Translations under genes and position numbers: made by a program
Shown here: one piece after another, positions 1 to 7,133 of the stretch
Layout: every line of letters starts with the position of its first letter
How positions within the stretch are numbered: position 1 is the first letter of the stretch
Notes under the pieces: model-generated
What the model was told of the DNA's origin: nothing
Seen by the model: the letters and a program-made list of their open reading frames with translations, nothing else
The model's database searches: none
Assembly (NCBI GenBank): GCA_017450545.1
Contig: JAFSTL010000082.1
Location: 1 to 28,360 of the forward strand
DNA length: 28,360 nt
Origin: Alphaproteobacteria bacterium
GTDB lineage: Bacteria; Pseudomonadota; Alphaproteobacteria; RUG11792
Direction of reading: 5' to 3'

Positions 1-115
1 AGAACGGCATTTGTTCACCATCAATCTCAACCGTCTCGATTCCATCTAGTCGCCCAACACCATGAGAAGGATAAACAACCCAAGAGCCAATCTCAAAATC
101 CACTTCGCTCATCAT
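1..115 (-). CDS. CarD/CdnL-like transcription regulator, N-terminal part (gene runs off the window)
   Basis: The reverse strand from an ATG at 112 (or a second in-frame ATG at 115) encodes MSEVDFEIGSWVVYPSHGVG followed by RLDGIETVEIDG, reading to the window edge. The VVYPxHGVGR motif followed by an IE-x-EIxG stretch is the start of the CarD_TRCF RNA-polymerase-interacting domain. CarD/CdnL proteins bind the RNA polymerase beta subunit and stabilise the open promoter complex, mainly at rRNA and housekeeping promoters. Only about 37 residues are visible, so the DNA-binding C-terminal part cannot be checked. The same domain opens the RNA-polymerase-interacting module of Mfd, but there it is internal; a start codon plus a promoter just upstream favours a stand-alone CarD protein. 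It is divergent from murF. Confidence 0.75.
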   Translation of the reverse strand, partial: MMSEVDFEIGSWVVYPSHGVGRLDGIETVEIDGEQMPF

Positions 116-144
116 TTCATCTTAATCTATCTGTGTTGTTAAAT

Positions 145-174
145 AGCATAACACAGGTTACATATCAACGTCAA
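145..174 (-). promoter_or_regulatory. Sigma-70-type promoter for the carD-like gene
   Basis: On the reverse strand TTGACG (174-169) is separated by 18 bases from TATGCT (150-145). Transcription would start near 138, giving a leader of about 25 bases before the ATG at 112. Both boxes are close to consensus and no other candidate of this quality lies upstream of the gene. Confidence 0.5.
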
Positions 175-219
175 CCAATGTACAAGAATGCTAAGCTTAT
201 GGTAGAATGCTCATTGGTT
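173..219. repeat. Nested inverted and direct repeats between carD and murF
   Basis: AACCAATG (173-180) and CATTGGTT (212-219) are perfect 8-base inverted arms. Between them AGAATGCT occurs twice in direct orientation (185-192 and 204-211), 19 bases apart. The repeats bracket the murF -35 and -10 boxes, so they are placed as an operator would be. No regulator is identified. Confidence 0.5.
179..208 (+). promoter_or_regulatory. Candidate promoter for murF-mraY
   Basis: TGTACA (179-184), an 18-base spacer and TAGAAT (203-208) form a moderate sigma-70-like pair. Predicted initiation near 215 gives a leader of about 28 bases before the murF ATG at 244. The -35 lies only four bases from the -35 of the divergent carD-like promoter, and the site is surrounded by repeats described separately. 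Confidence 0.4.
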
Positions 220-243
220 CAATGAAATAGGGGTAGGTTTGAG

Positions 244-1587
244 ATGCAGATCGCTTCTTGTGTTCTAAGTGATATTTTGAAAATTGCATGTATGCCAAAC
301 TTTGTTGCGCAAGGGATATCTATTGATTCAAGAAATATACAAAAGGGAGATATTTTTATAGCGATAAATAAAGGGCATGAATTTGTTAAAGACGCTATAA
401 AAGCTGGAGCGATTTTGGCAATAATAAGTGATGAAAAATATTTTGTGCCCGAAAAGACTATCACAGTTGCAGACACTAAAGAAACGTTAAAGTCAATTGG
501 AACGTATATAAAAGATCAGGTAAATCTGCGGAAACTAGTTGCTATAACAGGAAGTGTCGGGAAGACTACTACAAAATTCTGGCTTAATGAAATTTTATCA
601 AAAAAATACAATTCGTTTTGTGCTAAGAAAAATTATAATACAATATACGGGGTGCCGCTTTCTTTATGTCAGCTTGAAAAAGGCACGTCGTTCGGAATTT
701 TTGAGATAGGTTCATCGCATAGTGGTGAAATTTCTGAACTTTCCCGATATTTAGAGCCAGACATTGGCGTTATAACAAATATATACGAATCACATATCGG
801 TAATTTTGAAAATAAATGTCAGTTAGGTGATGAAAAAATTTCTATAATTGATGGGATAAAAACACACGGAAGTCTAATTTTTGACGGAGATTCTGAATTT
901 GCAGATAAAATACGCAATGTAGCCCAGAACAAAAAGATTAATACTTATTCAGTTGGTTTTTCAAAAAATAATGATTTTTACATAAAAGAATACGCTAATA
1001 CAGTAATATTACACATCCCAAACGGGGTTATGGCATACAAAGTTCCATTTCAGACAAAACATTTAACATACATCACCGCAACTTTACTTGCAACAATATA
1101 TGCTATGGGATTGCCTACTGATGATTTATTACCATTTTTCTTGACACTATCTCCTATAACAGGGCGCGGGAATATTGAAAAATATAACATCCATGGAAAA
1201 TCATTTGAGATAATAAATGATTGCTATAATGCAAGTCCAACAGCAATGCTTGCCTCTCTTGAGCGATTAGATACGATGCAAAATTTATCCAAAATTGCAG
1301 TTATAGGACAAATGAAAGAACTCGGCAAGTATGAACGGTATTACCATGACCGTGTTGCGGAAAAACTAAAATCAATAAATCTAGAAAAAGTGTTTTTCAT
1401 AGGTAATAAAAATCTGTGGGAAATTATGTTGCAAGCAGGGGATGTTCAGTGTTTTGAACAACTTGATAATTCTATTATTGAAAAGATATTGGAAATAGTT
1501 CGAGATGGTAGTATAGTTCTATTGAAAGGTTCGCTCAGTATCGGACTTGATAGATTTGTTGAATATGTAAAATGTTTTTCAATTTAA
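244..1587 (+). CDS. murF: UDP-N-acetylmuramoyl-tripeptide--D-alanyl-D-alanine ligase
   Basis: A 447-residue cytoplasmic Mur ligase that adds D-Ala-D-Ala to UDP-MurNAc-tripeptide with ATP, the last cytoplasmic step before lipid I. The N-terminal UDP-substrate domain covers about residues 20-95. The ATP-binding P-loop TGSVGKTTTK is at 102-111. The FEIGSS segment is near 153-158, a lysine at 198 (DEKIS) sits where Mur ligases carry a carbamoylated Lys, and the MurF-specific NDCYNASPTAM is at 325-335. IGQMKELG near 354 replaces the usual GDMxELG. Length is normal. The ATG at 244 follows a weak AGG-type ribosome site. Its end overlaps mraY by 16 bases, so the two are co-expressed. murE, which normally precedes murF, is not upstream; a CarD-like gene is. 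Confidence 0.95.
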   Translation: MQIASCVLSDILKIACMPNFVAQGISIDSRNIQKGDIFIAINKGHEFVKDAIKAGAILAIISDEKYFVPEKTITVADTKETLKSIGTYIKDQVNLRKLVAITGSVGKTTTKFWLNEILSKKYNSFCAKKNYNTIYGVPLSLCQLEKGTSFGIFEIGSSHSGEISELSRYLEPDIGVITNIYESHIGNFENKCQLGDEKISIIDGIKTHGSLIFDGDSEFADKIRNVAQNKKINTYSVGFSKNNDFYIKEYANTVILHIPNGVMAYKVPFQTKHLTYITATLLATIYAMGLPTDDLLPFFLTLSPITGRGNIEKYNIHGKSFEIINDCYNASPTAMLASLERLDTMQNLSKIAVIGQMKELGKYERYYHDRVAEKLKSINLEKVFFIGNKNLWEIMLQAGDVQCFEQLDNSIIEKILEIVRDGSIVLLKGSLSIGLDRFVEYVKCFSI

Positions 1588-2663
1588 TATACAAAACTTT
1601 TGGTGCTGGTTGTTCATATTTAAACATATTTAAGTATGTCACATTTCGGTCGATATGTGCTTTTCTATTATCGTTCTTTTTTGTTCTGCTTGTTGGAAAC
1701 AAATTTATATTTTTTCTAAAAGCACACCAAAAACACGGACAACCTATTCGAGAAGACGGGCCTCAGTCTCACTTGGAAACCAAAAAAGACACACCAACAA
1801 TGGGGGGCATCTTAATAATTTTAGCAGTTTTTCTCGGGAGCATTTGCCTGGGCGATTTATCCAACGCATATCTATGGCTTTGTTTGTGTTTGTTTCTCAG
1901 TTTTGGATTAATCGGAGCGTATGACGATTATCGCAAAGTCAGCAAAAACGATTATCACGGAATCTCAGGGAAAAAGAAATTTGCCTTGCAGTCGCTTGTC
2001 GCAATAGGATGCTGTTGCATTTATATGAAGATATTCAGTTCAAGCGAAACCACGAGCGTGTTTTTCCCGATATTTAAGAATTTTTATGTGAATCTTGGAT
2101 ATTTCTTTGTAATTTGGGGAATGTTCATAACCGTGGGTAGCTCGAACGCTGTCAACCTAACGGATGGGCTAGACGGACTGGCGATGGGACCTGTCATAAT
2201 ATCTTCCATTTGTCTTGCTATTATTTCATATTTAGTTGGAAACACAGTCTTTGCAGACTATCTGCATATGCAGTATATTTCTGGCATGTCCGAAATATGC
2301 GTGTTCATAAGTGCCTTAATCGGTGCTAGCCTGGGGTTTTTGTGGTTTAATGCACCGCCTGCGAAGGTGTTTATGGGAGATACCGGTTCAGTTGCTATAG
2401 GTGGCGTCTTGGGGTTTATATCTGTTATAACGAAGCATGAATTTATATTTGCGATATTAGGAGGCGTATTTGTTGTAGAAACTGTATCAGTTATTATACA
2501 AGTTCTATATTATAAGCTAACACATAAACGAATTTTTCTTATGGCTCCGATACATCATCATTTCGAAAAGAAAGGCTGGTCAGAGGCTACGGTTGTGTTT
2601 AGATTTTGGATCATTTCTATCGTTCTCGGGATACTCGGACTGGCGCTGATGAAGGTTAGATAA
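1572..2663 (+). CDS. mraY: Phospho-N-acetylmuramoyl-pentapeptide transferase
   Basis: A 363-residue polytopic inner-membrane enzyme that transfers phospho-MurNAc-pentapeptide from UDP to undecaprenyl phosphate, forming lipid I. Family landmarks are all present: PTMGGI at 75-80, the paired aspartates in GAYDDYRKV (D118, D119), NLTDGLDGLA at 195-204, the catalytic-region FMGDTGS at 267-273, and APIHHHFEKKGW at 325-336. About ten hydrophobic segments are seen and length is typical. The start fits the family (MFFNLIYK then FKYVTFR) and lies inside the end of murF, so translation is probably coupled. The usual followers in a division/cell-wall cluster (murD, ftsW, murG, murC) are absent; the gene ends one base short of a convergent glycosyltransferase gene. 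Confidence 0.96.
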   Translation: MFFNLIYKTFGAGCSYLNIFKYVTFRSICAFLLSFFFVLLVGNKFIFFLKAHQKHGQPIREDGPQSHLETKKDTPTMGGILIILAVFLGSICLGDLSNAYLWLCLCLFLSFGLIGAYDDYRKVSKNDYHGISGKKKFALQSLVAIGCCCIYMKIFSSSETTSVFFPIFKNFYVNLGYFFVIWGMFITVGSSNAVNLTDGLDGLAMGPVIISSICLAIISYLVGNTVFADYLHMQYISGMSEICVFISALIGASLGFLWFNAPPAKVFMGDTGSVAIGGVLGFISVITKHEFIFAILGGVFVVETVSVIIQVLYYKLTHKRIFLMAPIHHHFEKKGWSEATVVFRFWIISIVLGILGLALMKVR

Positions 2664-2664
2664 A

Positions 2665-3522
2665 TCAACGCCTTACATACGCCATTATTATGGTCATTAT
2701 CTGACTTGTTATACGAAATAAATGACTAGGTATATACAAATACCAAATCTCTTTTTTTCTATTGTGCTGTATATACGTACTATCTCCTCTTTGTTTAACA
2801 ATTTTGGGCTCGACAGTCCTAAATTTATAACTCAATTCCCACGACCTATATAACACATGATCCAGAGGCATTCTAATTGGTAATGCATGCTTTATTAAAC
2901 TACGTGCAGCTCTCCTATTTATGATATAGCAACTTGCATTCCAGACGCGTCGACTTGGTGCCTTTAATCTATATTTCCCTGATATTTGTGCTATTACTCG
3001 ACCATTACCAGGTCTATGCGTGTCTAGATTAACGCAATCCCAATTGTCGGAATTTTTGAGCAATAAATTAACCAACTTGTGTAGTTGTTCAGGATTAAAT
3101 ACGACATCATCTTCGAAAATTAGTGCATATGAATGTTTTGTCTTTAGAAACTCTGTCCATGTCTTAAGATGACTTAAATAACATCCAATTTCTCCGTCCA
3201 ACACATCTTTTTGCATCAAAATTTTGAATATCGTTCTATTCACCAGTTTATCTTTTTCGTCTTTAGGTATATCTTTTCCATAAATAGCCGGTATTCGCTC
3301 GAATGGTATACCCAATTCCTCCAAAAGCGGAAGCAGCGCTTCTCGTCGCTCTTCTGCCTTGTCCAAATTTATATAATATGCCTGCACACTCCCATCCCCT
3401 GCGCCCGCATCTATCTTAGGTAAATGTTTGTGTGGTAAAACAAACACTGCTGCAAGACATAAGCTTACAATGCATGTATAAATAATGCTATTTTTCTTTC
3501 TCATTTCGTTTCCATTATCCAA
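2665..3522 (-). CDS. Membrane-anchored glycosyltransferase family 25 protein, copy 1
   Basis: A 285-residue protein of the LPS-type glycosyltransferase family 25. Residues about 12-30 form one hydrophobic segment after a basic stretch (MRKK), typical of a signal anchor. The catalytic domain starts with QAYYINLDKAEERR near 47-60 and continues with GEIGCYLSHLKTW (110-122), the acidic IFEDD motif (135-139) that takes the place of a DxD metal/nucleotide-sugar site, and a D followed by RSWEL near 220-230. The start at 3522 overlaps the stop of copy 2 by eight bases; an internal ATG at 3504 behind GGAAA is equally possible. It is the most diverged of three tandem paralogues. Acceptor and sugar cannot be read from the sequence. 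Its stop lies one base from the convergent mraY stop. Confidence 0.85.
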   Translation of the reverse strand: MDNGNEMRKKNSIIYTCIVSLCLAAVFVLPHKHLPKIDAGAGDGSVQAYYINLDKAEERREALLPLLEELGIPFERIPAIYGKDIPKDEKDKLVNRTIFKILMQKDVLDGEIGCYLSHLKTWTEFLKTKHSYALIFEDDVVFNPEQLHKLVNLLLKNSDNWDCVNLDTHRPGNGRVIAQISGKYRLKAPSRRVWNASCYIINRRAARSLIKHALPIRMPLDHVLYRSWELSYKFRTVEPKIVKQRGDSTYIQHNRKKEIWYLYIPSHLFRITSQIMTIIMAYVRR

Positions 3523-4369
3523 ATTTCGCCATCATTTTACACATAAAATCTCGTATCAGAGAGTTCAGCTTGGCCAGACATCTTATATATTTGTTCACAG
3601 TTACCTTGGTTCTATCTCCGATATATGTATCTCCAAAATCATGCCCTAGTATGTTTGGATATACTATTCTATATTTATAACCTAGCTCCCAACTTCTATT
3701 TATATAGATATCTACTGGTGCAACCATCGGCAAGGCATGTTTTATCAAAGTAGCTGCTGCTTTTCTTTTTATCAGGTATCCCACAGTGGCCCACACTACT
3801 TGCCTCGGGGCTATCAGTTTATGTTTATCAGACAATTTTTGTATTACACGCCCATTCCCATCCCGATGCGGGTCTAAGTTTACATAATCCCACTTATCCT
3901 TGTTTTGCAATAGCAAATTTACCATATTACGCAACTCATCCGGATTAAATGTTGCATCATCTTCCAATATCAATGCATATGAAGCTTTAGATTTTAGAAA
4001 AGTCTGCCAAGCTTTCAGATGACTGAGGTAACATCCTATCTCTCCATCTTCCACTTCTCTTCTTTGCGTTATTTTGAATATCTGTCTGTTTACCCTCTTA
4101 TCCTTTTCTTCTTGTGATAAATCTTTTCCATATATTGCATATATTCTTTCATATGTTAGTCCAAGATTTTCCAGCCTAGGCATCAATATTTTTCGTCTAT
4201 CTTCTGCTTTATCCAAACTTATGTAATACACTTGAACTGAACCATCTCCCTCGCCTATCTCCACTTCAGGTAAATTCCAATGAGGTAACATAAATACAGC
4301 TTTGTACAATACAATCGCAAAACATGCTATCAACACTAGTATAACCTTCTTTATAATGTTCATCATCAT
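3515..4369 (-). CDS. Membrane-anchored glycosyltransferase family 25 protein, copy 2
   Basis: A 284-residue paralogue of its two neighbours. An N-terminal hydrophobic segment (about residues 9-28) follows lysines at 7-8. The family-25 core is complete: QVYYISLDKAEDRR (46-59), GEIGCYLSHLKAW (109-121), ILEDD (134-138) and DIYINRSWELGY around 221-232. It resembles copy 3 more closely than copy 1, especially from the shared LPHWNLPEV linker to the NLDPH segment. AAGAGAAG lies just before the triple ATG start. It sits 12 bases downstream of copy 3 and overlaps copy 1, so the three form one transcription unit. Family members add galactose or glucose to LPS or to protein; which applies here is unknown. 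Confidence 0.85.
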   Translation of the reverse strand: MMMNIIKKVILVLIACFAIVLYKAVFMLPHWNLPEVEIGEGDGSVQVYYISLDKAEDRRKILMPRLENLGLTYERIYAIYGKDLSQEEKDKRVNRQIFKITQRREVEDGEIGCYLSHLKAWQTFLKSKASYALILEDDATFNPDELRNMVNLLLQNKDKWDYVNLDPHRDGNGRVIQKLSDKHKLIAPRQVVWATVGYLIKRKAAATLIKHALPMVAPVDIYINRSWELGYKYRIVYPNILGHDFGDTYIGDRTKVTVNKYIRCLAKLNSLIRDFMCKMMAKFG

Positions 4370-4381
4370 CTTCTCTTTTCC

Positions 4382-5218
4382 TTACTGAAAGCTCGCTGTG
4401 ATATAGCTCATAACTCCGGTTATAAATACATAGATCCTGTTAGATAATCTCCAATATATGTTTCGACTGTATCCTTCTCGTTCAATATAACTGTCTTCAA
4501 AATCTTGGAAGACAACATTTGGATATACCAAGCGATACCTATACCCCAGTTCCCATGAGCGATATATATAATGGTCTAAAGGCATTACTATTGGTAACGC
4601 GTGCTTTACAAGTGTAGCCGCAGCTTTTCGATTGATTAGCTGTCCTGTAGCTATCCATACCCTTTGTCTTGGAACAAGCAGAGTATGCTTTTCCGAAAGT
4701 TTCGCTATAACTTTCCCATTTCCCTCCCGATGCGGGTCTAAATTGACATAATCCCACTTATCCTTGTTTTGTATAAGCAAATTAACCATATCCCGCAACT
4801 CGTCCGGATTAAATTTTGCATCATCCTCTAATATCAATGCATATGAGTTTTTAGATTTAAGAAAAGTCTTCCAAGCCTTTAGATGGCTGAGGTAGCATCC
4901 TATTTCTCCATCCAAAGGTGCTCTCCTCATCAAAACCGTGTATAACGTTTTTCGTACAACTTTGTCCTTCTCTTCTTGAGGCAAATCTTTGCCATATATC
5001 GCATGTATTCTCTCATACGGTAATTCAAGCTTTTCAAGTCTTGGTATTAATTCTTGCCGTCTATTTTCCGCTTTATCCAAACTTATGTAATACACCTGCA
5101 CTGAACCGTCGCCCCCTCCAGCTGTTACCTCAGGCAAGTTCCAATGCGGCAAAGTAAAGATAGAGCCAAGCAATAAAACAACAACGAACGCCACTAAAAT
5201 TTTATAAAAAAACCTCAC
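4382..5218 (-). CDS. Membrane-anchored glycosyltransferase family 25 protein, copy 3 (first in operon)
   Basis: A 278-residue protein starting at a GTG (5218), with no good ribosome site visible. Residues 7-23 are strongly hydrophobic after basic residues at 2 and 6, so the chain is expected to cross the inner membrane once with its catalytic part outside, or to be exported. The family-25 domain shows QVYYISLDKAENRR (41-54), GEIGCYLSHLKAW (104-116), ILEDD (129-133) and LDHYIYRSWELGY (214-226). It is the promoter-proximal gene of three tandem copies and lies 84 bases downstream of ftsQ. Family membership is clear; acceptor, donor sugar and final location are inference. Confidence 0.85.
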   Translation of the reverse strand: MRFFYKILVAFVVVLLLGSIFTLPHWNLPEVTAGGGDGSVQVYYISLDKAENRRQELIPRLEKLELPYERIHAIYGKDLPQEEKDKVVRKTLYTVLMRRAPLDGEIGCYLSHLKAWKTFLKSKNSYALILEDDAKFNPDELRDMVNLLIQNKDKWDYVNLDPHREGNGKVIAKLSEKHTLLVPRQRVWIATGQLINRKAAATLVKHALPIVMPLDHYIYRSWELGYRYRLVYPNVVFQDFEDSYIEREGYSRNIYWRLSNRIYVFITGVMSYITASFQ

Positions 5219-5249
5219 AAATCAAACCAACAATGCATAGCGATGACAC

Positions 5250-5278
5250 ATCATAGCACATATTTAAGTTAGCCACAA
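5250..5278 (-). promoter_or_regulatory. Candidate promoter of the glycosyltransferase operon
   Basis: Reverse-strand TTGTGG (5278-5273) and TATGAT (5255-5250) are 17 bases apart. Initiation near 5243 leaves about 25 bases to the GTG start at 5218. This would let the glycosyltransferases be expressed apart from the upstream prfA-ftsQ genes. Confidence 0.4.
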
Positions 5279-5302
5279 ATATGCATATACCGGATTTTAT
5301 GT

Positions 5303-6058
5303 TCAAATCCCGGGTATATTTCGTATCTTTGTCCCATTCATTATAATTTGTCCTGCAAATCGGAGGTCAATTTGCCCCCCTGATATCTCATTCAGCTTTC
5401 CGCTTTGAATCAGTCGCTCCAAGGTGTCCAACGCAACTGTTTCCTGTTTCTCTGGTAAATTCACTTTATTGCCAGAAACTATAAGATCCCAGCGTCGCTC
5501 CCGAACGTATGTGAGAGCTTCAAGATGAGCATATACATTGGGATAATTCTGTATTATATCCAAAATTGCGGCAACTTGACCTGGTGCATTCAGTCCTGAC
5601 ACAAGTGGTAACTGATTATATTTTGTTTGCACTTCTTCCAAAAATTTTCCATCTTTATCTATCAAAACAGATCTACCATCCTGCTGATATATCGCTATCG
5701 GAGTCGTTTCAGTTATGTGTATTTGCAAAACATTTGGCAACTGTTTCTTTATTATAGCTTCTTTTATCCAAGATATGCTAATCACTTTATTATAGACTTC
5801 ATCAACAGAAACGTCCAACATGGAAGTGTTGCTATTTATGTGTAGTCTATGCCTTATCATCTCAGACACCTTTGGACTTGCACCAGTGATGTCTAGCTGG
5901 TTTATCCTTAAATTAGCAATTTTTATTGTGCTATTATATGTTGAATTCAACATTGAAAATATCTGAGACTTCATTAAATATAAACCAATACTTCCACCTA
6001 TAACTGCACACAATAAATAGAAAAATTTCGAGCTGGAGCCCTTTCTTCGTTTCTTCAT
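5303..6058 (-). CDS. ftsQ: Cell division protein FtsQ
   Basis: A 251-residue bitopic inner-membrane divisome protein that links early and late division proteins (FtsB/FtsL partners) at the septum. A basic N-terminus (MKKRRKG) precedes a transmembrane segment at about 12-29. A POTRA domain follows (about 48-118), with the typical order: ITGASPKVSEMIRHRL, a short SMLDVSVDEVYNKV helix, then SWIKEAIIKKQLPNVLQI. The segment ETTPIAIYQQDG and VLIDKDGKFL (131-140) begins the FtsQ beta domain. Length is normal for alphaproteobacteria. Its ATG overlaps the prfA stop as ATGA (6055-6058), so translation is coupled. Normally it sits beside ddl and ftsA; here neither neighbour is present. Confidence 0.9.
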   Translation of the reverse strand: MKKRRKGSSSKFFYLLCAVIGGSIGLYLMKSQIFSMLNSTYNSTIKIANLRINQLDITGASPKVSEMIRHRLHINSNTSMLDVSVDEVYNKVISISWIKEAIIKKQLPNVLQIHITETTPIAIYQQDGRSVLIDKDGKFLEEVQTKYNQLPLVSGLNAPGQVAAILDIIQNYPNVYAHLEALTYVRERRWDLIVSGNKVNLPEKQETVALDTLERLIQSGKLNEISGGQIDLRFAGQIIMNGTKIRNIPGI

Positions 6059-7131
6059 TCTGAGCCTTTTATCTTTTCAATCTGATCTGTTTCTATTAAT
6101 TTATCAATTATTTCATCTAAAGATGTGCCATTCATTATTTTATCTATTTTATACAATGTCAAATTTATTCTGTGATCCGTAACCCGCCCCTGAGGAAAGT
6201 TATATGTACGTATTCTTTCAGATCTATCGCCTGTGCCGATTTGTGAACGACGATCGCCTGAACGTTGCTCATTCTGCTTCATTCGCTCGTGCTCGTATAT
6301 CTTTGATCGCAAAATCTTCATTGCTTTTGCTTTGTTCTTATATTGCGACCGCTCATCTTGCACAGCAACGACTGTCCCTGTCGGTATATGCGTTATCCGC
6401 ACAGCGCTATCGGTTTTATTGACATGCTGACCACCTGCTCCGGAAGAACGATAAGTATCAATCTTTAAATCTTTCTCATCAATTTCAATATCGACGTCTT
6501 CGACCTCCGGCAACACAGCTACAGTCGCAGTTGAAGTGTGTATTCGCCCAGCAGATTCCGTTTCAGGAACACGTTGCACACGGTGAACTCCTGATTCAAA
6601 TTTCATGCGTGAGAACACGCCTTTTCCTATAATCGAGACGCAAGCTGTTTTTATCGAGCCTATTCCACTTTCCGAAAATTCCAGAACTTCAACTCGCCAT
6701 CCATGCAACTCTGCATACAGCTCATACATTCTCAAAAGATCTGCTGCAAACAAGCCCGCTTCATCGCCTCCAGTACCTGCGCGTATCTCTACTATCGCAT
6801 TTTTCTCATCATCTATGTCTTTAGGCAAAAGCATTACCTTTATGTCATGCTCAAGCTTTTTTATATTTTCTTTTATGTGAGGAATTTCTTCATTCGCCAT
6901 TTCTTTAATTTCAACATCACTTTCACAACTCGCTATGCGTTCTGTTTCGTCTAATTTATGCGCCTCAGCAAACAATCTTCGTATCAATACAGTTATTGGC
7001 TCCAGTTCCGCATATTCCTGTGTCAGTGCTGCGTATTCGGGTGTGTTATACTTATCCATAAAACTTAACTGCTGTTGCACATCATCATAATGCACAAGTA
7101 TCGAATCTAGTCTCTCTTTAAATCCATTCAT
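6055..7131 (-). CDS. prfA: Peptide chain release factor 1
   Basis: A 358-residue class I release factor that recognises UAA and UAG and triggers peptidyl-tRNA hydrolysis. The codon-recognition PxT tripeptide appears as PET (189-191) in HRVQRVPETESAGRIHTS, and the catalytic GGQ is at 233-235 in SSGAGGQHVNKTDSAVRITH. RF2 would carry SPF instead of PxT, so RF1 is firm. Length is standard. It begins three bases after the stop of the proton-channel gene and overlaps ftsQ by four bases, in the middle of a three-gene operon. The common downstream partner prmC, which methylates the GGQ glutamine, is not here. Confidence 0.97.
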   Translation of the reverse strand: MNGFKERLDSILVHYDDVQQQLSFMDKYNTPEYAALTQEYAELEPITVLIRRLFAEAHKLDETERIASCESDVEIKEMANEEIPHIKENIKKLEHDIKVMLLPKDIDDEKNAIVEIRAGTGGDEAGLFAADLLRMYELYAELHGWRVEVLEFSESGIGSIKTACVSIIGKGVFSRMKFESGVHRVQRVPETESAGRIHTSTATVAVLPEVEDVDIEIDEKDLKIDTYRSSGAGGQHVNKTDSAVRITHIPTGTVVAVQDERSQYKNKAKAMKILRSKIYEHERMKQNEQRSGDRRSQIGTGDRSERIRTYNFPQGRVTDHRINLTLYKIDKIMNGTSLDEIIDKLIETDQIEKIKGSE

Positions 7132-7133
7132 AT

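Noticed and set aside
6619..6624. PrfA codon-recognition motif reading PET instead of PAT
   Set aside because: The motif is PxT and tolerates change at the middle position; the enzyme is otherwise normal.
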